From an uncultured Clostridia bacterium (lineage in GTDB: Bacteria; Bacillota; Clostridia; Christensenellales; CAG-917), in assembly GCA_944372795.1 (NCBI GenBank), contig CALWAF010000008.1, forward strand, positions 1 through 58,120: a stretch of 58,120 nucleotides of DNA, read 5' to 3'. A model generated the notes under the pieces. It made no database searches and was not told the DNA's origin. It worked only from the letters and a program-made list of their open reading frames with translations. The translations under genes were made by a program, and so were the position numbers. This document shows, one piece after another, positions 34,364 through 43,867 of this stretch. Within the stretch, counting starts at the first letter, position 1, and each line of letters begins with the position of its first letter.

Positions 34364-35185
34364 ATGAAAAAGAACATCGAAAAGATCCTTGCATCCGCAG
34401 GGCTCATCATCGCGCTGGTGCTCATCATCATCCTCGTTGTCACCGCATTCGGCGGCATCGAGCAGAGCGAGTTCGACAACAAGCTGGTCAAGGGGCTCAT
34501 CATCACGCTCGGCGTGCTTTATATGGTGCTGGGCATGAGCACGCTGGTCATGCTGTTTGCCGGCAGCGACGCCGTGCGCGAGATCACTCTGCGCAGCGAG
34601 CAGGGCGGCAGCTGCAAGGCGACGCTCGGCGTCATCCGCAAGCTGGTGAAGGAGACCTTCTACGGCATGGAAGGCGTCAAGACGGGCAAGGTTACGCTCA
34701 TCGTCAACGAGTACGGCGTCAAGCTCAAGGTCGCGGTGCGCATCACCGATCGCGACGTGTTCGAGACCGAGACCTATCTGCGCACCCTTCTCGAAGAGGT
34801 GTTCAAGGGCGCGTTGGGCTTCAAGTTCCACGCCATCGAGTTCAAGGTGGTGTCTTTGCAGGCGCGCTTCAAGCCCGATAAGGAGAAGGTGCAGGCAGAG
34901 GTGGAAGAGAAAGTGGCGGAGCACTCCGCAAATTACGCGGCGCTGCCCAACATGGTGGAGCAGACCGCAGCCGAGGGCACCCCTGGTGCGGCGGAGGAAG
35001 CGGTGGAGGAGAGCGTCGTGCGTGAAGATGCTCCCGCGCAGCTTGACGAAGCCGAAAGGGTGGCGGATGCCGCAGAGGAAGAGGTAGAAGCGGAGACGGA
35101 AGACGCCGCCGCAGAGGATATGGAAGAAATCTCAACGGAGGAAGAGGCGGCCGAGGAGGATACGGACGCCGAAGAGGAGAAATGA
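34364..35185 (+). CDS. Asp23/Gls24-family membrane protein, AmaP-like
   Basis: The 273-residue protein has two N-terminal membrane helices (about residues 8-28 and 42-65), then a region (about 70-180) resembling the alkaline-shock Asp23/DUF322 fold, and a long acidic tail (about 185-273) rich in Glu and Ala. AmaP proteins anchor Asp23 to the membrane in staphylococci and relatives, with links to envelope stress. Here the gene overlaps greA by 4 nt. A GGAGGCAGC site precedes the ATG. The domain call is from layout and weak likeness. Confidence 0.65.
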   Translation: MKKNIEKILASAGLIIALVLIIILVVTAFGGIEQSEFDNKLVKGLIITLGVLYMVLGMSTLVMLFAGSDAVREITLRSEQGGSCKATLGVIRKLVKETFYGMEGVKTGKVTLIVNEYGVKLKVAVRITDRDVFETETYLRTLLEEVFKGALGFKFHAIEFKVVSLQARFKPDKEKVQAEVEEKVAEHSANYAALPNMVEQTAAEGTPGAAEEAVEESVVREDAPAQLDEAERVADAAEEEVEAETEDAAAEDMEEISTEEEAAEEDTDAEEEK

Positions 35186-35661
35186 ACGAAGTCCACATCA
35201 CAAAGGAAGGGCTGGAAGAACTGAAAGCGAGACACGAGTATCTCGTGGTCGTCAAGCGCAAGGAAGTTGCGGAGAGGATCAAGATCGCCCGCGAGTTCGG
35301 CGACCTCAGCGAAAACGCGGAATACGACGCGGCAAAGGAAGAGCAGTCTTTCGTCGAGTCCGAGATCAAGGAGCTGGAGGAAAAGATCCAGAACGCCGTC
35401 ATCATCGACGAGGACAGTCTGCGCAAGGACGTCGTCTCGTTGGGGAGCACCGTCGTGGTGGCTTTCCTGTTCAACGGCGAAGAGGACGACGAAGAAGAAT
35501 ATCAGATCGTCGGCACCACCGAGGCGGACGCCGCGAAGGGACGCATCAGCAACGAGTCCCCTTTGGGCGAGGCACTCATCGGCGGCAAAAAGGGCGACAT
35601 CGTCGAGATGCTCGCTCCCGGCGGCAAGACCATCCAATACAGGATCAAAGACATCAAGTGA
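35182..35661 (+). CDS. greA: transcription elongation factor GreA
   Basis: GreA rescues backtracked RNA polymerase by stimulating transcript cleavage. The 159-residue protein has the N-terminal coiled coil with the acidic tip [16 protein letters not shown] near residues 40-55, and a C-terminal FKBP-like domain with [14 protein letters not shown] near residue 125. It lies in an apparent operon with lysS, an arrangement also known from Bacillus relatives' greA/lysS neighbourhoods. Confidence 0.96.
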   Translation: MNEVHITKEGLEELKARHEYLVVVKRKEVAERIKIAREFGDLSENAEYDAAKEEQSFVESEIKELEEKIQNAVIIDEDSLRKDVVSLGSTVVVAFLFNGEEDDEEEYQIVGTTEADAAKGRISNESPLGEALIGGKKGDIVEMLAPGGKTIQYRIKDIK

Positions 35662-35667
35662 GTTAAG

Positions 35668-37161
35668 ATGAGCGAACGTACACCCGAAAATCTCGTCCCG
35701 GAACAGGACATCAGCGAAGTCCGCAAGGTCAGGCTCTCCAAGCTCGCCGCTCTCGAAGAGGCGGGCAGGGATCCTTTTGCGGTCACCACCTACGAGCGTA
35801 CCGCCACGGCGGGCGCCATCCGTGCCGACTACGACGCATACGAAGGCAAAGAGGTGTCCGTGGCGGGCAGGCTCATGTCCAAGCGCGTCATGGGCAAGGC
35901 GAGTTTCGGGCACATCGCGGACAGCGACGGCGAGCTGCAACTCTATTTCAGCCGCGACGATATGGGCGTCGAGGTCTATCAGGAGTTCAAGAAGCTGGAC
36001 GTCGGTGACATCATCGGCGTCAGGGGCACCGTGTTCAAGACCAAGACGGGGGAGATCACCGTGCACGTCGCGGGCTACACTCTGCTCACGAAGTCCCTGC
36101 TGCCCCTGCCCGAGAAGTATCACGGGCTTAAGGATCCGGAGCTGCGTTACCGCCAGCGCTATGTCGATCTCATCGCCAATCCCGGCGTGAAAGAGATCTT
36201 CGTCAAGCGCAGCAAAGTGGTCTCCGCCATCCGCGAATATCTGGACGGCGAGGGGTTCTTCGAGGTGGAGACCCCCGTGCTCAACACCCTCGCGGGCGGC
36301 GCAAACGCCCGTCCTTTCGTCACCCATCACAACACCCTCGACGTGGATATGTATCTGCGCATCGCCACCGAGCTCTATCTCAAGCGCTGCATAGTCGGCG
36401 GCTTCGAGAAGGTGTACGAGGTGGGCAGGATATTCCGCAACGAGGGCATGGACCCAAAGCATAACCCCGAGTTCACCACCGTGGAGGTCTATCAGGCGTA
36501 TGTGGATTACAATGCGATGATGGACCTCACCGAAAACCTCATCCGCCACTGCGCGATGAAGGCGTGCGGCACCCTCGAGGTCACCTATCAGGGGACGCAG
36601 CTCTCCTTTGCGGGACCGTGGGAAAGACTGACCATGGTGGAAGCGGTCAGAAGATACGTCGGTATGGACTTCGACACGGAGCCGCTCACCGACCTCATCG
36701 CGAAGGCGAACGCCAAGGGGTTGGAGCTTCCCGCCGACACGACGTGGGGCAGGGCGCTCTACGAGGTGTTCGACAACTTCGTGGAGGAAAAGCTCACGGG
36801 ACCCGTCTTCATCATCGACTATCCCGTCGAAGTCAGTCCTCTCGCGAAAAAGAAGCCCTCCGACCACCGCCTTACCGAGCGTTTCGAGCTGTTCATCGCA
36901 TCCAAGGAGATAGCCAACGCGTTCAGCGAGCTCAACGATCCCATCGACCAGCGCGAGCGTTTCGCCGCACAGATGGCGGCAAAGGCGAAGGGGGACGAAG
37001 AGGCGCAGCCCTATGACGAGGATTTCGTCACCGCGCTCGAGTACGGCATGCCTCCCACGGGCGGTATGGGCATGGGCGTGGACAGGTTGGTCATGCTGCT
37101 CACCGACAGCTACACCATCCGCGAGGTGCTGTTGTTCCCCACCATGAAGCCTCGTGCGTGA
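35668..37161 (+). CDS. lysS: lysyl-tRNA synthetase, class II
   Basis: The 497-residue enzyme has an N-terminal OB-fold anticodon domain (about 60-170) and the class II core: motif 2 VGRIFRNEGMDPKHNPEFT near residue 255 and motif 3 GGMGMGVDRLVML near 470. Length is normal. It begins 6 nt after greA. Confidence 0.97.
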   Translation: MSERTPENLVPEQDISEVRKVRLSKLAALEEAGRDPFAVTTYERTATAGAIRADYDAYEGKEVSVAGRLMSKRVMGKASFGHIADSDGELQLYFSRDDMGVEVYQEFKKLDVGDIIGVRGTVFKTKTGEITVHVAGYTLLTKSLLPLPEKYHGLKDPELRYRQRYVDLIANPGVKEIFVKRSKVVSAIREYLDGEGFFEVETPVLNTLAGGANARPFVTHHNTLDVDMYLRIATELYLKRCIVGGFEKVYEVGRIFRNEGMDPKHNPEFTTVEVYQAYVDYNAMMDLTENLIRHCAMKACGTLEVTYQGTQLSFAGPWERLTMVEAVRRYVGMDFDTEPLTDLIAKANAKGLELPADTTWGRALYEVFDNFVEEKLTGPVFIIDYPVEVSPLAKKKPSDHRLTERFELFIASKEIANAFSELNDPIDQRERFAAQMAAKAKGDEEAQPYDEDFVTALEYGMPPTGGMGMGVDRLVMLLTDSYTIREVLLFPTMKPRA

Positions 37162-37175
37162 GAGGGGTGAAACGC

Positions 37176-37205
37176 TTGACACCCCGCGCGCGCACAGCAT
37201 ATAAT
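37176..37205 (+). promoter_or_regulatory. promoter of the riboswitch-ATPase transcript
   Basis: A perfect TTGACA (37176-37181) and TATAAT (37200-37205) with 18-nt spacing, right after the lysS stop. Transcription would start just before the aptamer. Confidence 0.88.
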
Positions 37206-37213
37206 ATGCCTAC

Positions 37214-37316
37214 GAAAGGGAGTAGTTTAGTGCCATTGTCAACATCATGGGCTCACGCTCTGGCAAGGCAGCCCCTCCCGGGGTTACAAGACTTTTGCGC
37301 CGCAAAAGTCTTTTTT
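37214..37316 (+). promoter_or_regulatory. yybP-ykoY (Mn2+) riboswitch candidate with terminator platform
   Basis: The leader begins GAAAGGGAGTAG and closes with CTCCCGGGG at about 37275-37283, giving a GGGAG/CTCCC base stem around an internal CATCATGGGCTCACGCTC region. This is the layout and 5' signature of the yybP-ykoY family, a manganese sensor. An 11-bp terminator stem (AAGACTTTTGC / GCAAAAGTCTT, 37288-37312, then T-run) follows directly as the expression platform. The next gene is a P-type cation ATPase, a common yybP-ykoY target. Recognition is by eye; a covariance-model search would settle it. Confidence 0.75.
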
Positions 37317-37405
37317 GATAAGACGGGCGTGTGCCCGTGCGCGACGTGCGTGCGCGCGTAAGCGAACGTAAAAACCGCGGCTCATGCCGCGTATAAGGAG
37401 AGAGT

Positions 37406-40144
37406 ATGGGATTTTTCAAAAAACCCGAAAAACAGGCGGAAGCGCCCGCCGACGCCATCCCCTCCGTCATCTATCACGATAAGACGGCGGATGAGGTGCT
37501 GGGTGCTCTGAACGCGACCGAAGGAGGACTTTCCTCCGCAGAGGCGGAGAAGAGAGCGGCGGAATTCGGCAAAAACGCGCTTAAAGAAGCCAAGAAAAAG
37601 AGCCTTGCGGTCAAGTTCTTCGAACAGTTCAAGGACGTCATGATCATCGTGCTCATCGTGGCGGCGATCGTTTCCGCGGTCATTGCCCTCGTGCAGAAGG
37701 AGTACAGCGAGCTCATCGACGCCGGCGTCATCCTGCTCATCGTCATCCTCAACGCCGTCATAGGCGTGGTGCAGGAGAACAAGGCGGAGAACGCCATGGA
37801 AGCCTTGAAAAACATGAACAAGGCGTTCTCCAAGGTGCTGCGCGACGGCGAGTGGAAACATCTCGCAAGCGAGGAGATCGTTCCCGGTGACATCGTCAAG
37901 CTGGAAGCGGGCGACATCGTGCCCGCGGATATGCGCCTTCTCACCTCCGCATCGCTGAAGATCGAGGAAGCCGCCCTCACGGGCGAGAGCGTCCCCGCCG
38001 AAAAGGATGCCGACAAGGTGGTGGCGGCGGATGCCCCCCTCGGCGACCGCGCGGATATGGCGTATTCGGGCGGCACCGTGGCGTACGGCAGAGGCACGGG
38101 CGTGGTCACTCATACGGGCATGAGCACCGAGGTGGGCAAGATCGCGACCATGCTCACGGACGGTTCGCAGCAGACGTCCCCGCTCCAGAAGCAGCTGGGC
38201 AAGACGGCAAAGCTTTTGAGCATACTCGTGCTTGCCATCGCCGCCGTCATCTTCATCGTGCAGGCGGTGCGCGAGCCCGACAACATCATGGAAGCGTTCA
38301 TGACGGCAGTCGCCATCGCGGTCGCCGCCATCCCGGAGGGACTTCCCGCCGTCGTCACCATCGTGCTTGCCATCGGCGTGCAGCGCATGTCCAAGCGCAA
38401 CGCCATAGTGAAGAACCTGCCTTCCGTCGAAACTCTGGGGTGCTGCGAAGTCATCTGTTCCGACAAAACAGGCACTTTAACCCTCAATCAGATGACCGTA
38501 AAGGGCTATTATCTGCCGGATTGCGGTTTCAAGTCCGTTGACGAAGACGGAGCTTCCGACGGGGAAGACTTCAAGACTTTCCTTCGTGCGATGGCGCTGT
38601 GCAACGACACCGAGAAGACCTCGGAAGGGCTCGTCGGCGATCCCACCGAGACCGCTCTCGTCGCCTACGCCGAGGCGTGCGGCTACGATCATCACGAGCT
38701 CATCGCCGCCTATCCCCGCGTGGACGAAGTGCCCTTCGACAGCGTGAGAAAGCTGATGACCACCGTCAACGAGCACGACGGCGTCAAGGAGGCGTACGTC
38801 AAGGGCGCGCCCGATATGCTCCTTCCCCTCTGCACCAAGGTGATGGACGGTGAGAGCATCCGCGACATCACGGCGGAGGACGTGGAGAAGGTCAAGAAAG
38901 CCAATTCCAAGATGGCGAAGAAGGCGCTGCGCGTGCTGGGCGTCGCCGTCAAGCTCACCGACCTCGAGCACGGTCATCTCGAGAGCGGGCTCACCTTTGT
39001 CGGGCTCGTCGGCATGATCGACCCGCCGAGAGCGGAAGTGAAGGAGGCGGTCAGGGTGTGCATAGGCGCGGGTATGCGTCCCATCATGATCACGGGCGAC
39101 CACATCGACACCGCGTCCGCCATCGCCGCGGAGATCGGTATTCTGCGCGAGGGCGACAAGGTCATCCTCGGCGCGGATCTGGACAAGATGAGCGACGAGG
39201 AATTCGCCGCCACCATAGAGCAGTATTCGGTTTTTGCGCGCGTCAGCCCCGAGAACAAGGTGAGGATAGTCACCACCTATCAGGGCAAGGGCAAGGTGGT
39301 CGCCATGACGGGCGACGGCGTCAACGACGCGCCCTCCATCAAGCGCGCGGACATCGGCATCGGCATGGGCATCACGGGTACGGATGTCAGCAAGGGCGCG
39401 GCAGACCTCGTGCTTGCCGACGACAACTTCGCCACCATCATCGGCGCGGTGGAAGAGGGCAGAAAGATCTTCGCCAACATCAAGAAGGCGATACAGTTCC
39501 TGCTGTCCGCCAACATCGCCGAGGTGCTGTGCCTGTTCATCGCGACGGTCATCTGGGGCACCACCTTCCTCACGCCCTTGATGATCCTCTGGATCAACCT
39601 CGTCACCGACAGCCTTCCCGCCCTCTCCCTCGGCATGGAAGAGGCGGAGAAAGACGTCATGCAGAAGCCGCCGCGCAAGTCCAATTCCAGCCTCTTTGCG
39701 GGCAGGACGGGCGTGGACATCATCGTTCAGGGCATCATTCAGACGGGTCTGGTCATGGCGTCCTTCTGCATAGGCTGCTTCGTCATCCCGGGCGGCATGG
39801 CGGAAAGACACGGAGAGGCGATGACCATGGCGTTCGTCAGTCTCGCGCTCATCCAGCTCTTCCATGCGTACTCCATGCGCTCGCAGGATCACAGCATCCT
39901 CAACCGCAAGCTGTTTGCCAACAAGTACATCAATTTGAGCTTCATCATCGGCGTTGCGCTCACCCTCATGGTCGTGCTCATCCCGGGCTTCGGCAGCGTG
40001 TTCGGCACCGAGTGGCTCAACGGGATGGAATGGGGCGTCGCGATCGCCCTCGCGTTTGCGGTCATCCCGTGCGTGGAGATATACAAGCTCATCGTGCGCA
40101 TCATACAGAAGCAGAAAGAGAAAAAAGCTCAAGCCGCCGCTTGA
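37406..40144 (+). CDS. P-type cation-transporting ATPase (Mn2+ or Ca2+ export)
   Basis: The 912-residue P2-type pump has an N-terminal cation-ATPase domain, LTGESVP (191-197) in the actuator, PEGLP (310-314) in helix 4, the phosphorylated Asp353 in CSDKTGTLTL, the TGDGVNDAPS hinge near residue 640, and about 10 membrane helices. It resembles PMCA/SERCA-like bacterial Ca2+ pumps. The upstream Mn-type riboswitch suggests manganese export, as with YoaB-like pumps. A GGAGAGAGT site precedes the ATG. A strong terminator follows. Confidence 0.93.
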   Translation: MGFFKKPEKQAEAPADAIPSVIYHDKTADEVLGALNATEGGLSSAEAEKRAAEFGKNALKEAKKKSLAVKFFEQFKDVMIIVLIVAAIVSAVIALVQKEYSELIDAGVILLIVILNAVIGVVQENKAENAMEALKNMNKAFSKVLRDGEWKHLASEEIVPGDIVKLEAGDIVPADMRLLTSASLKIEEAALTGESVPAEKDADKVVAADAPLGDRADMAYSGGTVAYGRGTGVVTHTGMSTEVGKIATMLTDGSQQTSPLQKQLGKTAKLLSILVLAIAAVIFIVQAVREPDNIMEAFMTAVAIAVAAIPEGLPAVVTIVLAIGVQRMSKRNAIVKNLPSVETLGCCEVICSDKTGTLTLNQMTVKGYYLPDCGFKSVDEDGASDGEDFKTFLRAMALCNDTEKTSEGLVGDPTETALVAYAEACGYDHHELIAAYPRVDEVPFDSVRKLMTTVNEHDGVKEAYVKGAPDMLLPLCTKVMDGESIRDITAEDVEKVKKANSKMAKKALRVLGVAVKLTDLEHGHLESGLTFVGLVGMIDPPRAEVKEAVRVCIGAGMRPIMITGDHIDTASAIAAEIGILREGDKVILGADLDKMSDEEFAATIEQYSVFARVSPENKVRIVTTYQGKGKVVAMTGDGVNDAPSIKRADIGIGMGITGTDVSKGAADLVLADDNFATIIGAVEEGRKIFANIKKAIQFLLSANIAEVLCLFIATVIWGTTFLTPLMILWINLVTDSLPALSLGMEEAEKDVMQKPPRKSNSSLFAGRTGVDIIVQGIIQTGLVMASFCIGCFVIPGGMAERHGEAMTMAFVSLALIQLFHAYSMRSQDHSILNRKLFANKYINLSFIIGVALTLMVVLIPGFGSVFGTEWLNGMEWGVAIALAFAVIPCVEIYKLIVRIIQKQKEKKAQAAA

Positions 40145-40159
40145 CGAAAAATTTCCGCA

Positions 40160-40192
40160 GCCCTCTCCCGCACGGCGGGGGAGGGCTTTTTC
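40160..40192 (+). terminator. intrinsic terminator of the P-type ATPase gene
   Basis: A 12-bp stem GCCCTCTCCCGC / GCGGGGGAGGGC with a 3-nt loop, then TTTTTCG, 16 nt past the stop. Confidence 0.92.
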
Positions 40193-40264
40193 GTGCCCAA
40201 AGTTTGCTTTTTTCGCGCGGGTATATTATAATTTTTACGTTGTGATCCGTCCAAGGAGGGTAAC

Positions 40265-41089
40265 ATGGCAAATTTCAACGTCGAGCTCGTGGGCAAGATA
40301 GGCTCCATGGCGCTCATAGACCGCAATTATCAGGATATGAACTACAACGTCATAGCCCGCCTTTCGCGCGAGCTGCGCCCGGGCTATATCTGGGTGACGT
40401 CGGGCGCCACCGAGATAGGCAGGCTGGACTATCTCAAGCGCACGGGCAGAGAGCTCAACGGCACGGACGAGGAGAACAAGACGGACTATTCCGCGCAGGG
40501 ACAGTCCATCCTCATGCAGACGTACAGACAGTTCATCGACAGCAGGTTCAGCGTGAGGCAGATCCTCGTGGAGCACCAGCACTTCAACGACGAGGAAAAG
40601 CGCAGACATCTCTACGATATGCTTTGCCGCTGCCCGGGACAGAACGCCATCCCCATCATCAACTACAATGACCCCGTGAGCTATGAGGAGAACCGCAAGC
40701 ACGAGATAGGACGCATCCTCGCGGAGCGCGGACACGCCATCGAGTGCGTGGACAACGACGAGACGGCAAGCCAGATCGCCTGCCTCGTAAAGTGTAAGAC
40801 GCTGCTCATCCTCACCACCACCACGGGCATATATGCCGATCCCGACGACGAGAGCACCCTCGTCACCCGCGTCGGGGGCAAGGATCTTTACGAGCTCATC
40901 GAGAACGTGGAGGAATTGCAGTCCCACTGCGCGGGAGCGTCCAGAAAGGGCGCGCACGGCGCGAGAGCGAAGCTGGAGTACATCAAAGAGCCGTTGAAGA
41001 ACGGCACCACCGTCATCATCGGCAGCAGCCGCTACGGCATAGCGGAGCTGCTCGGAGGCTCCGTGCCCTGCACCCGCATAGGGCTGTAA
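40265..41089 (+). CDS. amino acid kinase family protein (glutamate-5-kinase-like)
   Basis: The 274-residue protein has the amino acid kinase plan: VELVGKIGSMALID at the start, VTSGATEIGRLDYL near residue 44, NYNDPVSYEE near 140 and LLILTTTTGIYADPDDE near 182. The last two correspond to the substrate and ATP segments of ProB, but the usual NENDTV and LTDxDGLY motifs are altered. It lacks the PUA domain and no proA is adjacent, so the substrate is unsure. It stands alone behind a CAAGGAGGGT site and before a shared terminator. Confidence 0.65.
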   Translation: MANFNVELVGKIGSMALIDRNYQDMNYNVIARLSRELRPGYIWVTSGATEIGRLDYLKRTGRELNGTDEENKTDYSAQGQSILMQTYRQFIDSRFSVRQILVEHQHFNDEEKRRHLYDMLCRCPGQNAIPIINYNDPVSYEENRKHEIGRILAERGHAIECVDNDETASQIACLVKCKTLLILTTTTGIYADPDDESTLVTRVGGKDLYELIENVEELQSHCAGASRKGAHGARAKLEYIKEPLKNGTTVIIGSSRYGIAELLGGSVPCTRIGL

Positions 41090-41116
41090 GCGGACGGGAA
41101 CGGAAAAGAGAAAAAT

Positions 41117-41147
41117 ACAAAAACGCGCGATGATCGCGCGTTTTTGT
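41117..41147. terminator. bidirectional terminator between convergent genes
   Basis: A perfect stem ACAAAAACGCGCGAT / ATCGCGCGTTTTTGT lies between the forward kinase gene and the reverse His-rich gene. The A and T runs flank it on both sides, so it can serve both. Confidence 0.9.
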
Positions 41148-41169
41148 CATCTTAAACATCACGTTTTGT

Positions 41170-41799
41170 TTATTTCTTCATCGCGGCTTTGAATTCCGCT
41201 TTCAGCTCGTCACGCTCTTCTTCCGTCAGTGAGTCGGCGTAGAGTTTGGCGTGTCTGCGCGCAAGACGCAGCAGTTCGCCGTCTCCCAGAGAGGCAAGCA
41301 CGCGGGGAGGAACGGGCTTCGAGGTGCGCGTCATAAGGTCGGCAAGCAGCAGTAGAGCCCTGTATTTCGCGGGTGACACTCCCGCCTCGGATGCGGCAAG
41401 TTCCAGCTCGGCGTCGCTCATCCCCGTGACTACGGGTCTGCCCGCGATGCGCATTTCGTAGACCGCGATCACCTCGGGGGTCAGTTTCTCGAGGAAGAGC
41501 TCCGCGATGCCCGTCGTGACGGCGGCGTTTTCGTCTGCGGGCGGAGGGGGAGGGAGGATACCGCCGTGTTTCGGGCAGCGGTGTCCGCCGTCGCGGTGAC
41601 GGTGATGACGGTGATGTTCCCCGTTCGGTTTGTCCTCCTTTTCGGGGGAGGGCGGGAGAGTCCCCGCGTCCTCGGGGGAGAGGGAAGTTTCGTGGGGCGC
41701 GGGCGCGGCATATGCCGCGGGCGTCTCTTTTGCGCCCGCCGCGGCGGCGGGCAGGGCGACTGCCGCGAGAGCCAGAGTCGCGATGACGGTTTTCAGCAT
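41170..41799 (-). CDS. secreted His-rich protein of unknown function
   Basis: The 209-residue protein has a signal peptide (MLKTVIATLALAAVALPAAA) and then a low-complexity region. Residues about 60-80 hold seven histidines (EHHRHHRHRDGGHRCPKHGG), a likely Zn/Ni/Cu-binding patch, followed by a Pro run. The C-terminal 110 residues look alpha-helical and charged. It is preceded on the reverse strand by AAAGGAGAATTTT. No family is recognised; it could be a metal buffer or sensor of the cell surface, but this is inference from composition. Confidence 0.75.
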   Translation of the reverse strand: MLKTVIATLALAAVALPAAAAGAKETPAAYAAPAPHETSLSPEDAGTLPPSPEKEDKPNGEHHRHHRHRDGGHRCPKHGGILPPPPPADENAAVTTGIAELFLEKLTPEVIAVYEMRIAGRPVVTGMSDAELELAASEAGVSPAKYRALLLLADLMTRTSKPVPPRVLASLGDGELLRLARRHAKLYADSLTEEERDELKAEFKAAMKK

Positions 41800-41906
41800 A
41801 AAATTCTCCTTTCGCGCGGGTGTGCTCCGCGTGTCGGATATATCTTGGGCGGGACAGGGATTTTTATGCAGAATCGTTAAGTTTTTAACTTTTTTCGGTT
41901 GCCCTA

Positions 41907-41935
41907 TTGAAATGCGGCGGGTTTGATGTTATACT
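41907..41935 (+). promoter_or_regulatory. promoter of the transketolase pair
   Basis: TTGAAA (41907-41912) and TATACT (41930-41935) with 17-nt spacing, 24 nt before the start codon. Confidence 0.8.
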
Positions 41936-41958
41936 CGTTGCGATAAGGAGGAATGCCT

Positions 41959-42777
41959 ATGCAGAAAGAAAAACTCGATTTTTTGACTGCCAAAGCGCGC
42001 AAGCTCCGTGACGACGCCATCGAGATCATCGGTCACTTCGGCGTCGGGCACATCGGCGGCACCATGTCCGTCATGGATGCTTTGACGGTCATTTACTACG
42101 ACAAAGCCAATGTCGATCCCAAGAACCCCAAAAAGCAGGACCGCGACCGCGTGATCATGTCCAAAGGCCACGCCGGTCCCGCCATGTACGCCGTTCTCTG
42201 CGACCTCGGCTATTTCCCCAAGGAGTGGATGACGACGCTCAACCGCAACGGCACCAACCTGCCTTCCCACTGCGATATGAACAAGACCCCCGGCATCGAT
42301 ATGACGGCGGGTTCGCTGGGACAGGGTTTGTCCGCCGCAGTCGGCATGGCGATCGCCGCCAAGATCGACCGCAATCCCGCGACGATCTACTGCTTCATCG
42401 GCGACGGCGAGAGTCAGGAAGGGCAGATCTGGGAGGCGAGCATGTTCGCGGGTGCGAAGAAGCTCGACAACCTCATCGTTCTTCTCGACAGCAACCGTAT
42501 GCAGCTGGACGGTCCCGTGGAGAGCATCAACGGGCTGGAGCCCATCGTGGACAAGTGGAAGGCGTTCAACTTCTTCGTTCAGGACGTGGACGGGCACGAT
42601 CTTGCCGCCATCTCCGACGCCATCGACGCCGCGAAGGCGCAGCATGACAAGCCCTCTATGATCGTCCTGCGCACCGTCAAAGGCAAGGGCGCTTCCTTCA
42701 CCGAAGGCGTCGCCAACTGCCACAGTATGTCCGTGCCCGAAGAGGTGTGGAGAAAGGAAACGGGGAGGTACGAATAA
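41959..42777 (+). CDS. transketolase, N-terminal (TPP-binding) subunit
   Basis: Transketolase shuffles two-carbon units among sugar phosphates. The 272-residue protein matches the first half of the full enzyme: GHIGGTMS near residue 30, SKGHAGPAMYA near 68 and the TPP motif GDGESQEGQIWEA at 148-160. The ATG at 41959 is preferred over that at 41953, since AAGGAGGA at 41944-41951 touches the earlier one. Its stop shares one base with the partner gene. Confidence 0.92.
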   Translation: MQKEKLDFLTAKARKLRDDAIEIIGHFGVGHIGGTMSVMDALTVIYYDKANVDPKNPKKQDRDRVIMSKGHAGPAMYAVLCDLGYFPKEWMTTLNRNGTNLPSHCDMNKTPGIDMTAGSLGQGLSAAVGMAIAAKIDRNPATIYCFIGDGESQEGQIWEASMFAGAKKLDNLIVLLDSNRMQLDGPVESINGLEPIVDKWKAFNFFVQDVDGHDLAAISDAIDAAKAQHDKPSMIVLRTVKGKGASFTEGVANCHSMSVPEEVWRKETGRYE

Positions 42778-43718
42778 TGACCGACGAAAAAGAAATCAGA
42801 CAAGTTATGGCAGCAGGACTCGTCGAAGCGGCAAAGAATGACGACCGCATCGTCGTGCTCGACGCCGACCTCATGAGCTGTCACGCCACCAAGTGTTTCC
42901 TCGAAGCCTATCCCGAGCGCTTCATCAACGTCGGCATCGCCGAAGCCAACATGATCGGTGTGGCGGCGGGCATGTCCGCCTTCGGGAAGATCCCGTTCGC
43001 GTTCAGCTTCGCGCCTTTTGCCACCAGAAGGTGCTATGATCAGATCTTCATCTCCGTGGCGTACAGCAAGCTCAACGTCAAGATCGTGGGCTCTGACCCC
43101 GGCGTCATGGCGGAAGCCAACGGCGGCACCCATATGCCCTTCGAGGATATGACCCTCATGCGCGCCATCCCCAAGATGGTGTGCTTCGAGCCCACCGACG
43201 CGACCATGCTCGCCAAGGCTCTTCCGCAGATCATCGACTATCCGGGTGCGGTCTACATCCGTATGTTCCGCAAAAAGACGGAGAAGATCTTCGACGATTC
43301 TCTCGACTTCAAGCTCGGCAAAGCCGTCAAGGTGCGCGCGGGCAAGGACGTCACCCTCATCGCCTCCGGCATCATGGTGGACAGAGCCCTGAAAGCCGCC
43401 GATGCGCTCAAAGAGGAGGGCATCTCCGCCGCAGTCGTCAATATGCACACGTGGAAGCCCATCGACGCCGACGCCATCTGCGACGCCGTCAAAGAGACGG
43501 GTGCCATCGTCACTTGTGAGAACCACAGCACCTTCGGCGGTCTGGGCAGCGCCGTCGCCGAGGTCGTCGTCGAGAAATGCCCCGCTCCCGTCGAGATGAT
43601 CGGTGTCGTCGATTCCTTCGGCGAGGTCGGCAAACAGGCGTATCTCAGCGAGAAGTTCCACCTGACGGTGGAAGATATTGTTGCTGCCGCCAAGCGCGCG
43701 GTTGAGAGAAAGAAATAA
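42777..43718 (+). CDS. transketolase, C-terminal subunit
   Basis: The 313-residue protein is the second half of transketolase: the pyrimidine-binding domain (NVGIAEANMIGVAAGMS near residue 48, the Glu of which activates TPP) and the C-terminal domain (about 190-310). Neither half is complete alone. Two-gene transketolases are common in Clostridia and Archaea. They often serve the non-oxidative pentose pathway where transaldolase or oxidative genes are missing. Confidence 0.93.
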   Translation: MTDEKEIRQVMAAGLVEAAKNDDRIVVLDADLMSCHATKCFLEAYPERFINVGIAEANMIGVAAGMSAFGKIPFAFSFAPFATRRCYDQIFISVAYSKLNVKIVGSDPGVMAEANGGTHMPFEDMTLMRAIPKMVCFEPTDATMLAKALPQIIDYPGAVYIRMFRKKTEKIFDDSLDFKLGKAVKVRAGKDVTLIASGIMVDRALKAADALKEEGISAAVVNMHTWKPIDADAICDAVKETGAIVTCENHSTFGGLGSAVAEVVVEKCPAPVEMIGVVDSFGEVGKQAYLSEKFHLTVEDIVAAAKRAVERKK

Positions 43719-43743
43719 TAAGGTAGCGTTTCTCTTTAAGTTA

Positions 43744-43867
43744 CCGAGGGCGCTATTTGGCGCATAACTTTGTCAGCACCCCCTTTTCGGCTCGTTACGT
43801 ACGATTTAGTACGCGCCTCACCGAAAAGGGGGTGCTTTCGCGTTCTGCATCCAAATGACGCCCTCGG
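43744..43867. repeat. ~124-bp three-tier hairpin element, copy B
   Basis: Outer arms CCGAGGGCGCTATTTGG (from 43744) and CCAAATGACGCCCTCGG (to 43867) pair with two mismatches. The middle stem AGCACCCCCTTTTCGG / CCGAAAAGGGGGTGCT (43775-43790 / 43821-43836) is a perfect 16 bp. The 30-nt loop differs from copy A at only two positions. Both stems differ from copy A yet remain paired. It lies 25 nt after the transketolase stop. Confidence 0.85.
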
